Shown: piece after piece, positions 7,929 through 15,666 of the stretch | Layout of the letters: the number at the start of each line of letters is the position of its first letter | Position numbering within the stretch: position 1 is the stretch's first letter | From: CAZAEL01 sp964484135 | Lineage (GTDB): Bacteria > Elusimicrobiota > Elusimicrobia > FEN-1173 | Direction: 5' to 3' | Length of the DNA: 28,309 nucleotides | Assembly: GCA_964484135.1 (NCBI GenBank) | Contig: CAZAEL010000031.1 | Span: 1 to 28,309, forward strand | The notes under the pieces: model-generated | Seen by the model: the letters and a program-made list of their open reading frames with translations, nothing else | The model's database searches: none | What the model was told of the DNA's origin: nothing | Position numbers and translations under genes: made by a program

Positions 7929-9379
7929 CGGACATCGTTCGGCGGCGCATCGAGGCGTTGGTGGACCCCGGCAGTTTCGTCCCCCACGCGCCGGCGGCCT
8001 GGCCCTTCCGCACGATCCCACCCCACGATCCCGCCCCATCCCCCGGCAACGGCGTGACGGCGGGTTTCGGAAAAGTGGAGGGCCGTCCCGTGGGGGTGTA
8101 CGCCCAGGACCCGGAGGTGTTCGGCGGGTCCGTGGGCCTGGGGGAGGCGGCCAAGATCTGCGGCCTCATGGACGCGGCCGCGGCCCGGGGGTGCCCCATC
8201 GTGGGGCTCATCCATTCCGCGGGCGCGCGCATCCAGGAGGGCGTGGACAGCCTGGCCGGGTACGGGGAGATTTTCGAGCGCAACGTGCGCTTTTCCGGCG
8301 AGGTCCCGCAGGTCTCCGTGATCCTGGGCCCCTGCGCCGGCGGGGCCGTGTACTCGCCCGCGCTGACGGACTTCATCGTGCTGGCGCGGGGACAGGGGGA
8401 GATGTTCGTCACCGGGCCGGACGTGATACGGAAATCCACCGGCGAGGAGACGGACCGGGAATCCCTGGGCGGCAGCGCGGTGCACATGGGGCGGAGCGGC
8501 GTGGGCCACCTGGAGGCCCCCTCCGAGGAGGAGGCCTGCGGCCTGGCGCGCCGGCTCCTGTCCTATCTGCCGTCCCACCGCGCCGAGCCTCCGCCCCGCC
8601 GGGAAAGCGCGGACGACCCCGGCCGGCTCATCCCGGCCTTCGACGCCTGGGCCCGGGGCGGCGCGCGGGACAGGGCTTTTGACGTGCGTCCCTTGCTGGA
8701 GGCCGTGGCGGACGCCGGGTCTTTTTTTGAGCTCCAGCCCGCCTTCGCCCGCAACATCGTGACCGCCCTGGCGCGACTGGGCGGGGAGCCGGTGGGCCTG
8801 GTGGCCAACAACTCCGCCCACCTGTCCGGGGCGCTGGACATCGCCGCCTCGGAGAAGGCCGCGCGGTTCGTGCGTTCCTGCGACGCCTTCGGCCTGCCCG
8901 TCGTCACTTTCGTGGACGTGCCGGGGTACTGGCCGGGCGTGGCGCAGGAGCACCAGGGACTCATCCGGCACGGGTCCAAGCTGCTCTTCGCGTACGCGGA
9001 GGCCTCGGTGCCCAAACTGACGGTGGTGGCGCACAAGGCGTACGGCGGCGCGTACGACGTCATGGGGTCCAAGCACCTGGGCGCCGCCTACAACTGCGCC
9101 TGGCCCACGGCCGAGATCGCGGTCATGGGGCCGGCGGGCGCGGTGGAGGTGCTGCACAAAAAGGACATCGCCCAGGCGCCGGACCCGGACGCCTTCCGCG
9201 AGCGCCAGATCCAGGCGTACCGCCGGGACTTCGTCCACCCCCGGCTGGCGCGGGAGCGCGGTTACATCGACGAGGTCATCCAGCCTTCGGAGACGCGCCG
9301 CAAGCTCTGCGCCAAGCTCAAAGAATGCCTGGCCCGCGGCATGGTCCGCCGTCCGCGGACGGGAAACATCCCGCTTTGA
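7925..9379 (+). CDS. Acyl-CoA carboxylase carboxyltransferase subunit (propionyl-CoA carboxylase beta-like)
   Basis: A 484-residue protein with both crotonase-fold halves of a biotin-dependent carboxyltransferase. The N-half has SAGARIQEGVDSLAGYGEIF, GPCAGGAVYSPALTDF and FVTGPDVIRKSTGEE. The C-half has VTFVDVPGYWPG, HGSKLLFAYAEA, YGGAYDVMGSKHLGA and WPTAEIAVMGPAGAVE. It would move CO2 between carboxybiotin and propionyl-CoA or methylmalonyl-CoA, or run in decarboxylating/transcarboxylating mode. The GTG start overlaps the MeaB stop (GTGA), implying translational coupling. The N-terminus is shorter than typical PCC beta, lacking much of the usual leading helical region. No biotin carboxylase, biotin carrier or epimerase gene is in the window. 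Context with the mutase supports propionyl-CoA rather than acetyl-CoA as substrate. Confidence 0.92.
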   Translation: MTDIVRRRIEALVDPGSFVPHAPAAWPFRTIPPHDPAPSPGNGVTAGFGKVEGRPVGVYAQDPEVFGGSVGLGEAAKICGLMDAAAARGCPIVGLIHSAGARIQEGVDSLAGYGEIFERNVRFSGEVPQVSVILGPCAGGAVYSPALTDFIVLARGQGEMFVTGPDVIRKSTGEETDRESLGGSAVHMGRSGVGHLEAPSEEEACGLARRLLSYLPSHRAEPPPRRESADDPGRLIPAFDAWARGGARDRAFDVRPLLEAVADAGSFFELQPAFARNIVTALARLGGEPVGLVANNSAHLSGALDIAASEKAARFVRSCDAFGLPVVTFVDVPGYWPGVAQEHQGLIRHGSKLLFAYAEASVPKLTVVAHKAYGGAYDVMGSKHLGAAYNCAWPTAEIAVMGPAGAVEVLHKKDIAQAPDPDAFRERQIQAYRRDFVHPRLARERGYIDEVIQPSETRRKLCAKLKECLARGMVRRPRTGNIPL

Positions 9380-9383
9380 CGCC

Positions 9384-11084
9384 TTGAACAGCCCCCGTTT
9401 TCCATCCACCCCCGCGGACCGTCCGTCTCCGGCGCTTTCGGCCCCGGTCCCGCCGCCCCCCGCAACGCCCGCCAGGAAACCGGTGGCGCTCTCCCACAAG
9501 GTGGGTTTGGGTCTGTTGCTGGCCCTTTATGGATTTCTGTCCCTCCGGCACATCGCCCGCCCGGGGCTGCAATACGACGAGGCCTACGCCGCTTCCCAGG
9601 CCCTGAAGATGATGAACCCTTCCGCCTCCCTGGAGTTGTCCTACGGCGGCCGGGCCCTGGCCGTGGGGGACCGCGTGTTGTTCCTGCGTTCCGACCGTTT
9701 TCACGGACCGTTGCGGGCCTGCCTGTCGGCGCTTTGGTTTCAGGCGGTTCCCGTTCGGGCGGAAACCTTCCGTCTGCTGGGGGTGTTGATGGGGGCCGCG
9801 GCGCTGCTCATGGTTTTTGCGCTGGCGGCCCGGTGGTTTTCGCCCGCGGCCGGCCTCTTGGCCGTCCTCCTTCTGGCCGTGGACCCGACCTTCCTCTTCC
9901 TGATCCGGAACGACTCCCATTTCAACGGCGTGGGGCTGTGCATCCGGCTGGCCTGTGTCCTGGTGTTCGCCCGCCTCTGGGATGGGGCGCCCTGGCGACG
10001 CGACGGCTGGAAATTGACGCTTCTTTTGCTCCTGGGGCTCTGGAACCACGTCGAATTCTCCTGGTTCGCCATGGGGGGAATCGGGGCCGCGGTCCTGTCG
10101 GGGCGTTCCCGCTGGCGGCCCGCTTTGCAGGAGAGGGCGTGGCTGGGCTGGGTGGTCCTGCCCCTGGTCCTGTGGGGCGCTTTTTTCGGCGTGGTGCAGG
10201 CCCTGAACCCCGATCCGCTGTTCCTGAACCTGCTGCGCCGCCTGGCCCAGGTGGTGGCGGATTTCCGCGTGGACGAGGCCGCCAAACGGCTGCGTCTGAT
10301 CGGCAACACCGTGAACGGGAACTGGGTGGAAACCTTCTATCTGGGACGCTCCCTGGCCAACACCTGGACGCCCCTGTGGGAGCTTTTTTCCGCCGCCGTC
10401 CTGTCCTTCTTGGCCGCGCGCCCTCCGCATGGGGAGGCGGGCTGGGAGGGCCGGCAGGCCCGGCGGTCTTTCCTGCTCTCCTTGATTTTTTTCATCCTGG
10501 CGTTCCTGGTCCTGACGCCGCCGGTGTATTCCGGCGACCACGTGTGGGAGGTCTATCCGTTCCTGCACCTGTTCGCGGCCGCGGCGTTGTGGGAGTTTTT
10601 CGCCGCGGCGCGGTCGCCGGCGCGATGGTCCCTGGCGGGCCTTCTGGTCCTTTATCTGGCGGGATCGGTCCGCGCCGTGGGACTTTTTCACGCCCGGCTG
10701 GCGGCGGGCGAGGCGCATCCGGCCTGGGCGCCGGCCATCAACGAGTTGGCGGCGGACTTGGAGAAAGAGGGTCGGCCCGTGGTGTGCCTGGACTGGGGTT
10801 TTTCCCACAACCTGGCGGTCTTGAGCGGGGGGCGGCTGGTCATCCAGGAGCCCTATTGCGACCCGAAACAAGGGTTCCTCACGGAAGGGCACGAAAGCCT
10901 CTGGAAAGGAATCCTGTCGGACCCCCGCCGGCTCTACGTGGCCCACTCGCCCGAGAGGTCCCTGCACCGGGCGGGCCGCGACAGCTTCATGGAGATCGCC
11001 CGCTCCCTGGGCAAGACCCCCCGACTCCGGCGGGTCTATTTCCACGAAGGCAAGCCCTGCTATGAGGTCTATGAGACGCCGTGA
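9384..11084 (+). CDS. GT39-like polytopic membrane glycosyltransferase
   Basis: A 566-residue integral membrane protein. After a Pro-rich cytoplasmic leader (1-35) it has a first membrane segment (about 38-52), then an extracytoplasmic loop with QYDEAYAAS; the Asp-Glu pair is typical of dolichyl/undecaprenyl-phosphate-sugar mannosyltransferase (GT39/PMT-like, GT-C) proteins. Several further hydrophobic segments follow to about residue 435. The C-terminal 130 residues are soluble (VCLDWGFSHNLAVLSGG), presumably periplasmic. The sugar donor and acceptor cannot be told from sequence. TTG 9384, 4 nt after the carboxylase stop, is the most upstream start; later starts are possible because the leader is unconserved. 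It is the last gene of the propionate gene run, but nothing links it to that pathway. Confidence 0.8.
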   Translation: MNSPRFPSTPADRPSPALSAPVPPPPATPARKPVALSHKVGLGLLLALYGFLSLRHIARPGLQYDEAYAASQALKMMNPSASLELSYGGRALAVGDRVLFLRSDRFHGPLRACLSALWFQAVPVRAETFRLLGVLMGAAALLMVFALAARWFSPAAGLLAVLLLAVDPTFLFLIRNDSHFNGVGLCIRLACVLVFARLWDGAPWRRDGWKLTLLLLLGLWNHVEFSWFAMGGIGAAVLSGRSRWRPALQERAWLGWVVLPLVLWGAFFGVVQALNPDPLFLNLLRRLAQVVADFRVDEAAKRLRLIGNTVNGNWVETFYLGRSLANTWTPLWELFSAAVLSFLAARPPHGEAGWEGRQARRSFLLSLIFFILAFLVLTPPVYSGDHVWEVYPFLHLFAAAALWEFFAAARSPARWSLAGLLVLYLAGSVRAVGLFHARLAAGEAHPAWAPAINELAADLEKEGRPVVCLDWGFSHNLAVLSGGRLVIQEPYCDPKQGFLTEGHESLWKGILSDPRRLYVAHSPERSLHRAGRDSFMEIARSLGKTPRLRRVYFHEGKPCYEVYETP

Positions 11085-11178
11085 CCGGCGGTCGTCATGC
11101 AAAAAGGCGAAAAATTTTGTATTGTTCTTTTGGACTTAATCGGTTGAGGGTTTTGAGGGATTTAGGACAAGGGGGACG

Positions 11179-12126
11179 ATGATGGCTCGGAAAATCACGG
11201 TGGTGGGGGCTGGCAACGTGGGCGCCACGCTGGCCCAGCGGTTGGCGGAAAAGGAGCTGGGCGACGTGGTCCTGGTGGACATCCCCCAGACCGAGGGCAT
11301 GCCCGCGGGCAAGGCCCTGGACATCCTCCAGGCCGGGCCGATCTACGGCTACGATTCGCGGGTCACGGGCGCGACCGAATACGGCCCCACGAAAGGCTCC
11401 GACCTGGTGGTGATCACCGCGGGCATCCCCCGCAAACCGGGCATGAGCCGGGACGACCTTTTGAGCACCAACGCGGGGATCGTGAGGTCCGTGTCCGAGC
11501 AGGTGGCCAGGCATTCGCCGGACGCCATCGTGATCGTGGTCTCCAACCCCCTGGACGCCATGGCGCACGTGGCCCTGAAGACCACGGGTTTCCCCAAGCA
11601 CCGGGTGGTCGGCATGGCCGGGGTTCTGGACTCGGCCCGCTTCGCGACGTTTTTGGCGGAGGAGATGCGGGTGTCCGTGGAGGACATCCAGCCCATGGTC
11701 CTGGGCGGTCACGGCGACACCATGGTGCCGATCACGCGCTACACCACCTGCGCCGGGGTGCCCGTCACGGAGATGATCAAGAAGGACCGCCTGGACGCCA
11801 TCGTCCAGCGCACCCGGGACGGCGGGGCGGAGATCGTGAAGCTGCTCAAGACCGGCTCCGCCTACTACGCCCCTTCCGCCAGCGTGGTCGCCATGGCGGA
11901 GTCCATCCTCAAGGACAAGAAACGCGTCCTGCCCTGCGCCGCGTACCTGGAGGGGGAATACGGGGTGACCGGGGTTTTCCTGGGCGTGCCGGTGAAGCTG
12001 GGCGCCGGGGGCATCGAGGCGGTGGTCCAGATCAATCTGAACGAGGAAGAGAAGGCCGCCTTGAAGAAGTCCGCCGACGCCGTGAAGGAGCTGGTGGAGG
12101 CCCTGAAGCGCCTGGGGGCGGCTTAG
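11179..12126 (+). CDS. mdh: Malate dehydrogenase (LDH-like, NAD-dependent)
   Basis: A 315-residue member of the lactate/malate dehydrogenase family. The Rossmann motif GAGNVGA spans 10-16, and Asp34 at the end of the second strand favours NAD. The mobile loop RKPGMSRDDLL (85-95) carries both substrate Arg residues and Met89, the residue pattern of malate rather than lactate enzymes. NPLD (123-126), D151/R154 (VLDSAR) and the catalytic His178 in GGHGDTMVP are intact. It oxidises malate to oxaloacetate reversibly and would feed the succinyl-CoA/propionyl-CoA branch encoded upstream. A G-rich ribosome-binding site (AAGGGGG, near 11168-11175) precedes tandem ATG codons at 11179 and 11182. The 94-nt spacer upstream is AT-rich for this window and may contain the promoter. 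Confidence 0.96.
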   Translation: MMARKITVVGAGNVGATLAQRLAEKELGDVVLVDIPQTEGMPAGKALDILQAGPIYGYDSRVTGATEYGPTKGSDLVVITAGIPRKPGMSRDDLLSTNAGIVRSVSEQVARHSPDAIVIVVSNPLDAMAHVALKTTGFPKHRVVGMAGVLDSARFATFLAEEMRVSVEDIQPMVLGGHGDTMVPITRYTTCAGVPVTEMIKKDRLDAIVQRTRDGGAEIVKLLKTGSAYYAPSASVVAMAESILKDKKRVLPCAAYLEGEYGVTGVFLGVPVKLGAGGIEAVVQINLNEEEKAALKKSADAVKELVEALKRLGAA

Positions 12127-12258
12127 AGATTTGCATCGAGGGTCCTGACATCGCGGGGGGCGATCATCGTCCAGGGAACTCCCTGGAAAACAGAGCGCGG
12201 TCCGGCGGAGCCGGGGCAAGGGGGGCGGCCGGCCGACCGGCGCTTTTGGGAGACAGGC
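12127..12258 (+). promoter_or_regulatory. Structured leader between mdh and the PUR-like gene
   Basis: Two consecutive small hairpins are visible: atcgc/gcgat (12150-12164, G-rich loop) and ccaggga/tccctgg (12171-12186). A G/C-rich stretch and the GGAGA ribosome-binding site (about 12249-12253) follow. No T-tract follows the hairpins, so termination is unlikely. I see no known riboswitch class here. Confidence 0.3.
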
Positions 12259-12471
12259 ATGACGACAGAATCACTGCAATGCGGGAAACGGCAGTATCTG
12301 TTTGAATCGCGCGTGACCAAGAACGGGCACCGGTACCTCATGATCACGGAGAAAAGTTCGGGGCGGCTGTCGAAGGTGATGGTGTTCCACGACCACTTCG
12401 AGCCTTTCCGGACGGCGTTGGAAAAGGCCATGAAGGCCGAGCCCACCCCGACGGAGGCCGTGCCGGCCTAA
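12259..12471 (+). CDS. Small PUR-alpha-like (DUF3276-type) nucleic-acid-binding protein
   Basis: A 70-residue protein. The pattern GKRQYLFESRVTKNGHRYLMITEKSSG, continuing to VMVFHDHFEPFRTALEKAM, is the beta-beta-beta-beta-alpha PUR repeat of bacterial PUR-domain proteins (DUF3276 in Bacteroidota, PurA of Borrelia), which bind single-stranded DNA or RNA. (The motif is quoted in two parts: residues 9-28, then 29-35 and 40-58.) The acidic/Pro tail (60-70) is disordered. GGAGA about 6 nt before the ATG supports the start. It lies between malate dehydrogenase and coaX with leaders on both sides, so co-transcription is possible but unproven. The family match is by recalled pattern; length and secondary-structure order fit. 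Confidence 0.7.
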   Translation: MTTESLQCGKRQYLFESRVTKNGHRYLMITEKSSGRLSKVMVFHDHFEPFRTALEKAMKAEPTPTEAVPA

Positions 12472-12540
12472 ACGGGAGCCCCGGAAGGGGCAGGCAGGTT
12501 TTTCGAACGGCCCGCCGACGGGCGGGGCTCGCAGGCAGGG

Positions 12541-12584
12541 CGGCCCGGCGCCGCGGAAAGGGAAACCTTTTTGCGGCCGGGCCG
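12541..12584 (+). promoter_or_regulatory. Long GNRA-capped hairpin in the coaX leader
   Basis: An 8-bp stem (cggcccgg 12541-12548 with ccgggccg 12577-12584), a 2-nt bulge (CG, 12549-12550), and an 11-bp stem (12551-12561 with 12566-12576, including two G-U pairs) are closed by a GAAA tetraloop (12562-12565). The coaX ribosome-binding site GGAGG (12594-12598) begins 10 nt after it. It could be a leader regulator or an mRNA-stabilising hairpin. Confidence 0.6.
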
Positions 12585-12603
12585 CGTTGTTGTGGAGGAT
12601 ACC

Positions 12604-13377
12604 ATGCTCCTGGCGGTCGACATCGGCAACACCCATATCACGATCGGGGCCTTTCGTCCGCCATCGCGGACCGTGGCGGCGTCCTGGCGGCTGGCCACGC
12701 GCCGGGATTCCACGGAAGACGAATACGGCGTCCTCCTCCCGGGGCTGTTGCGCGCCGCGGGCCTGGACCCGGCCGGGATCCGGGACGTGATCGTGTCCAG
12801 CGTGGTGCCGCCCCTGGACCCGGTTTTCCGGGAGCTGGCCCGCAAATATTTCAAGGCAACGGCCCTGTTCGTGGGGCCCGGCATGAAGACCGGGGTGCGC
12901 GTCCTGTACGACAACCCCGCGGAGGTGGGGGCGGACCGCATCGTGAACGCGGCCGCGGCCCACGCCCGCGTGAAGGGGGCCTGCGTGGTGGTGGATTTCG
13001 GCACCGCCACGACCTTCGACTGCGTGAGCGCGCGGGGGGATTACCTGGGGGGCGTCATCGCCCCGGGCCCCATGATGGCGGCCCGGGCCCTGGCGGAGAA
13101 GACCGCCAAGCTGCCCCTGCTGGGCGTTTTCCGCAGGCCCGCCCGGGTCATCGGCAAGAACACCCTGGACAGCATGTCGTCGGGCCTGTTCCACGGGTAC
13201 GTGGGCCTCACCGAGGAAATCTTGAGGAGGCTCAAGGCCGAGATGGGGGGGAAGCCGGCGGTCCTGGCCACGGGCGGGCTGGCCGGCCTTTTGGCGCCGT
13301 CCGTGAAGGACATCCAGAAGGTGATCCCGGACCTGACGCTGGAGGGGCTCTTCCTCCTCTGGACGCGGAACCGGTGA
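12604..13377 (+). CDS. coaX: Type III pantothenate kinase
   Basis: A 257-residue ASKHA-fold kinase that phosphorylates pantothenate, the first step of CoA synthesis. It shows the phosphate motif DIGNT (6-10), the dimer/pantothenate-site motif GADRIVN (109-115), the DFGTATTFD strand (131-139, Asp131 as expected catalytic base), GGVIAPGPMM, and TGGLA near the C-terminus. Length is normal for CoaX. GGAGG at 12594-12598 selects ATG 12604; a longer in-frame GTG/TTG region upstream lies in the leader hairpin and has no homology pattern. Unlike types I and II, CoaX enzymes are not feedback-inhibited by CoA. CoA supply is relevant to the CoA-ester pathway encoded upstream, but linkage may be incidental. 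Confidence 0.95.
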   Translation: MLLAVDIGNTHITIGAFRPPSRTVAASWRLATRRDSTEDEYGVLLPGLLRAAGLDPAGIRDVIVSSVVPPLDPVFRELARKYFKATALFVGPGMKTGVRVLYDNPAEVGADRIVNAAAAHARVKGACVVVDFGTATTFDCVSARGDYLGGVIAPGPMMAARALAEKTAKLPLLGVFRRPARVIGKNTLDSMSSGLFHGYVGLTEEILRRLKAEMGGKPAVLATGGLAGLLAPSVKDIQKVIPDLTLEGLFLLWTRNR

Positions 13378-13396
13378 CCCCGGCCGGGGGATATCC

Positions 13397-13417
13397 TGTG
13401 GATAATTTTGTGGACAA
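13397..13417. promoter_or_regulatory. Pair of DnaA-box-like sites
   Basis: TGTGGATAA (13397-13405) is the exact complement of the DnaA R1 box TTATCCACA. TTGTGGACAA (13408-13417) is a near-match on the same strand, two bases later. They sit in a short AT-rich stretch of the 201-nt spacer between coaX and glcD. A single 9-mer match could be chance in 28 kb; the adjacent pair is less so. Confidence 0.35.
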
Positions 13418-13450
13418 GGGAGGTCGGTCCGTCCTCATCCGGTTTTCCCG

Positions 13451-13500
13451 CTGAGAGCCTGTCCCGATAGGCGCTTTCGCGGCGAAAATTCGGCTCTCAG
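13451..13500. repeat. Composite palindrome with two inner hairpins
   Basis: The perfect 9-bp outer arms ctgagagcc (13451-13459) and ggctctcag (13492-13500) enclose a strong hairpin tttcgc/gcgaaa (13475-13487) and a weak cct/agg hairpin (13458-13471, which shares two bases with the outer arm). The architecture resembles the glc palindromes, but the sequence differs. It lies about 80 nt before the glcD start. No T-tract follows. Confidence 0.55.
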
Positions 13501-13578
13501 GTCCGCCCGCGCCAGCCGTCCCGACCCGCCTTCTTCCGCCGCCCAATCCTTCCCAAAAACCGCTAAAATACCGTTCCC

Positions 13579-15666
13579 ATGTCTTCCGCGACGGACCCCA
13601 TCCAAGACCTCCGGCGTTTGTTGGGGCCGGAAAACGTCCTGACCCGGCCGGCCTCCCTCCTGGCCTATTCCTATGACGCGGCCCTGGACAAGAACCTGCC
13701 GGCCGCGGTTTTCATTCCCCGAACGGCCGAAGAGGCGGCGGCCGTGGTGCGCGCGGCCCATCTCCGAAAAATTCCCTTTGTGGCGCGGGGCGCGGGCACC
13801 AACCTCTGCGGCGCCTCCATCCCCGCGGCCGGGGGCTGGGTCCTGCACCTGGGCCGCATGAACCGGATCTTGGAGATCGATCCCCGGCGCCGCCAGGCCT
13901 GGGTGGAGCCCGGCGTGGTGAACCTCCATCTGCAAAGGGCCCTGGCGCCCCACGGCCTTTTCTACGCGCCCGACCCGGCCAGCCAAAAGGCCTGCACCCT
14001 GGGCGGCAACGTGGGCACCAACGCGGGCGGCCCCCATTGCCTGAAGCACGGCGTCACCACCCATCACGTGTCCGCGCTGGAGGTGGTCCTGCCGGACGGC
14101 GGCCTCCTCAAGACCGACGTGGAGGACCCGGGGTTCGACCTCACGGGCCTGTTCGTGGGCTCCGAAGGCACCCTGGGCGTGGCGACGAAGATCCGGCTGG
14201 AACTCCTGCCGCTCCCCGAGGACGTGCAGACCCTTTTGGTCCCCTTTCCGTCCCTGGAGGCGGCGGTGCAAACGGTCACGGACATCGTGTCCGCGGGCAT
14301 CGTCCCCACCACCCTGGAAGTGATGGACCGGATCACGGTGGAGGCGGTGGAAGCCTTCGCGCACGCGGGGTACCCCCGGGACGCGGAGGCGGTGCTCCTG
14401 ATCGAGACGGACGGACCCCGGTCCCGCACGGAAAAGGAGGCGGAAAAAATCCGGGCCCTGTGCCGCCAGAACGGCTGCGGCGAAATCCGCCAGGCCCGGG
14501 ACGAAAAGGAACGGGAAAAACTCTGGGAGGGGCGGCGGGGCTCGTACCCGGCCATGGCCCGTCTGGCGCCCAACGTGCTGGTGGAGGACGGGGTGGTGCC
14601 CCGCACCCGTCTGCCCGAGGCGGTGCGGCGCGTGCGGGCCATCGCGGAAAAGGCCGGCCTGCGCATGGGGCTCATCGCCCACGCCGGCGACGGCAACCTC
14701 CACCCCAACATGATCTTCGACGAGCGAGACCCGGAGGAGACCCGCCGGGTCAAGGCCGCGGGGCACGAGATGCTCAAGGTGTTCGTGGACCTGGGCGGCT
14801 CCATCTCGGGCGAGCACGGCATCGGCACGGACAAGCGGCAGGCCATGGCCTGGCTCTTCACCCCGGCCACGCTGGGGGTGTTCCGGCGGATCAAGGAGGC
14901 CTTCGACCCGGAGAACCTCTGCAACCCGGACAAGCTCATCCCATCACCTGCTTCGACCCCGAAGGGGTCGCCTGTCGGCGACCAAGCAGGTGATGGGATC
15001 ATTCCCGTGGCGGACCCGCCGTTGGCCCGGCCGCGGGCCTCACGCCCTCTTCCGGACGCGGGCGAGGTTTCGGTGGAAGATCTCTCACAGCTTCAGGACC
15101 TTTTGGGCGAGGCGGGTCTCGCGGGGCGTCCGGTCTTTTTCAAGGGCCTGGGGACCAAGGGGCTGTCCACGCCCCCGGGCGCCCTCGTTGTGGTCCTGCG
15201 GCCTTTAAGAAAAATCGTGGACCATGACCGGGACAACTTTACCCTGACCGTGGGCGCCGGCGCCACGCTCCGGGAGTTGTCGGATTTCTTGAAGCCCTTC
15301 GGACAATCCCTGCACATGGGCGGAGAAGGGACCCTGGGGGGCATCCTCTCCACCCGGGCCTGCCGCGCGCCGCGCCTGCGGGACCAGGTGTTGGGCCTGA
15401 AGGCCGTTTTGTCCGACGGACAGGTCGTGGAGTTCGGCGCCAAGGTCATGAAGAACGTGGCCGGGTACGACGCGGTCAAGCTGTTCCTGGGCGCCTGGGG
15501 CGCGCTGGGCGCCGTGGCGGAGGTCACCTTGCGGCTCTGGCCCTTTCCCGCGGAGGAGGTGCGGCTGGACGATCCCCGCCCGGACCTGTCCTGGCTGGCG
15601 GCGCCGGTCCCGCAAAAGATCAAGCGGGCCTTTGATCCCGCCGGCGTTTTGGGAAGGACGAAATGA
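13579..15666 (+). CDS. Glycolate oxidase-type GlcD-GlcE fusion (FAD-linked oxidase)
   Basis: A 695-residue fusion. Residues 1-453 are GlcD-like. The FAD_binding_4/PP-loop region contains VARGAGTNLCGASIP and LGGNVGTNAGGPHCLKHGV; the FAD_oxidase_C region contains IAHAGDGNLHPNM and the flavin-proximal SGEHGIGTDKR, and the domain ends at CNPDKLIP where free-standing GlcD proteins usually stop. Residues 454-474 are encoded by a 62-nt composite palindrome. Residues about 490-695 are GlcE-like: a second FAD-binding domain (VGAGATLRELSDFLKPFG, MGGEGTLGGILSTRA, MKNVAGYDAVKLFLGAWG) and a typical end (KIKRAFDPAGVLG). The GlcE part lacks most of the region normally between these. It would oxidise glycolate or another 2-hydroxyacid with GlcF. 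The stop overlaps the glcF start (ATGA). Confidence 0.92.
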   Translation: MSSATDPIQDLRRLLGPENVLTRPASLLAYSYDAALDKNLPAAVFIPRTAEEAAAVVRAAHLRKIPFVARGAGTNLCGASIPAAGGWVLHLGRMNRILEIDPRRRQAWVEPGVVNLHLQRALAPHGLFYAPDPASQKACTLGGNVGTNAGGPHCLKHGVTTHHVSALEVVLPDGGLLKTDVEDPGFDLTGLFVGSEGTLGVATKIRLELLPLPEDVQTLLVPFPSLEAAVQTVTDIVSAGIVPTTLEVMDRITVEAVEAFAHAGYPRDAEAVLLIETDGPRSRTEKEAEKIRALCRQNGCGEIRQARDEKEREKLWEGRRGSYPAMARLAPNVLVEDGVVPRTRLPEAVRRVRAIAEKAGLRMGLIAHAGDGNLHPNMIFDERDPEETRRVKAAGHEMLKVFVDLGGSISGEHGIGTDKRQAMAWLFTPATLGVFRRIKEAFDPENLCNPDKLIPSPASTPKGSPVGDQAGDGIIPVADPPLARPRASRPLPDAGEVSVEDLSQLQDLLGEAGLAGRPVFFKGLGTKGLSTPPGALVVVLRPLRKIVDHDRDNFTLTVGAGATLRELSDFLKPFGQSLHMGGEGTLGGILSTRACRAPRLRDQVLGLKAVLSDGQVVEFGAKVMKNVAGYDAVKLFLGAWGALGAVAEVTLRLWPFPAEEVRLDDPRPDLSWLAAPVPQKIKRAFDPAGVLGRTK
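14938..14999. repeat. 62-nt composite palindrome, copy 1 (inside glcD-glcE)
   Basis: Sixteen-bp perfect outer arms (14938-14953 with 14984-14999, atcccatcacctgctt) enclose two mutually overlapping hairpins: cgacccc-gaa-ggggtcg (14954-14970) and ggtcgcc-tgtc-ggcgacc (14966-14983). It is read in frame without a stop as residues 454-474. Copy 2 is inverted at 15666-15727. Confidence 0.9.

Noticed and set aside
7103..9499. Nearly 800-codon minus-strand frame across meaB and the carboxyltransferase gene
   Set aside because: It overlaps two clear plus-strand genes entirely and has Arg/Pro/Ala-rich sequence without motifs.
12477..12502. Intrinsic terminator after the PUR-like gene (gcccc-ggaa-ggggc, then ttttt)
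   Set aside because: The T-run starts 7 nt after the short stem, too far for a convincing terminator.
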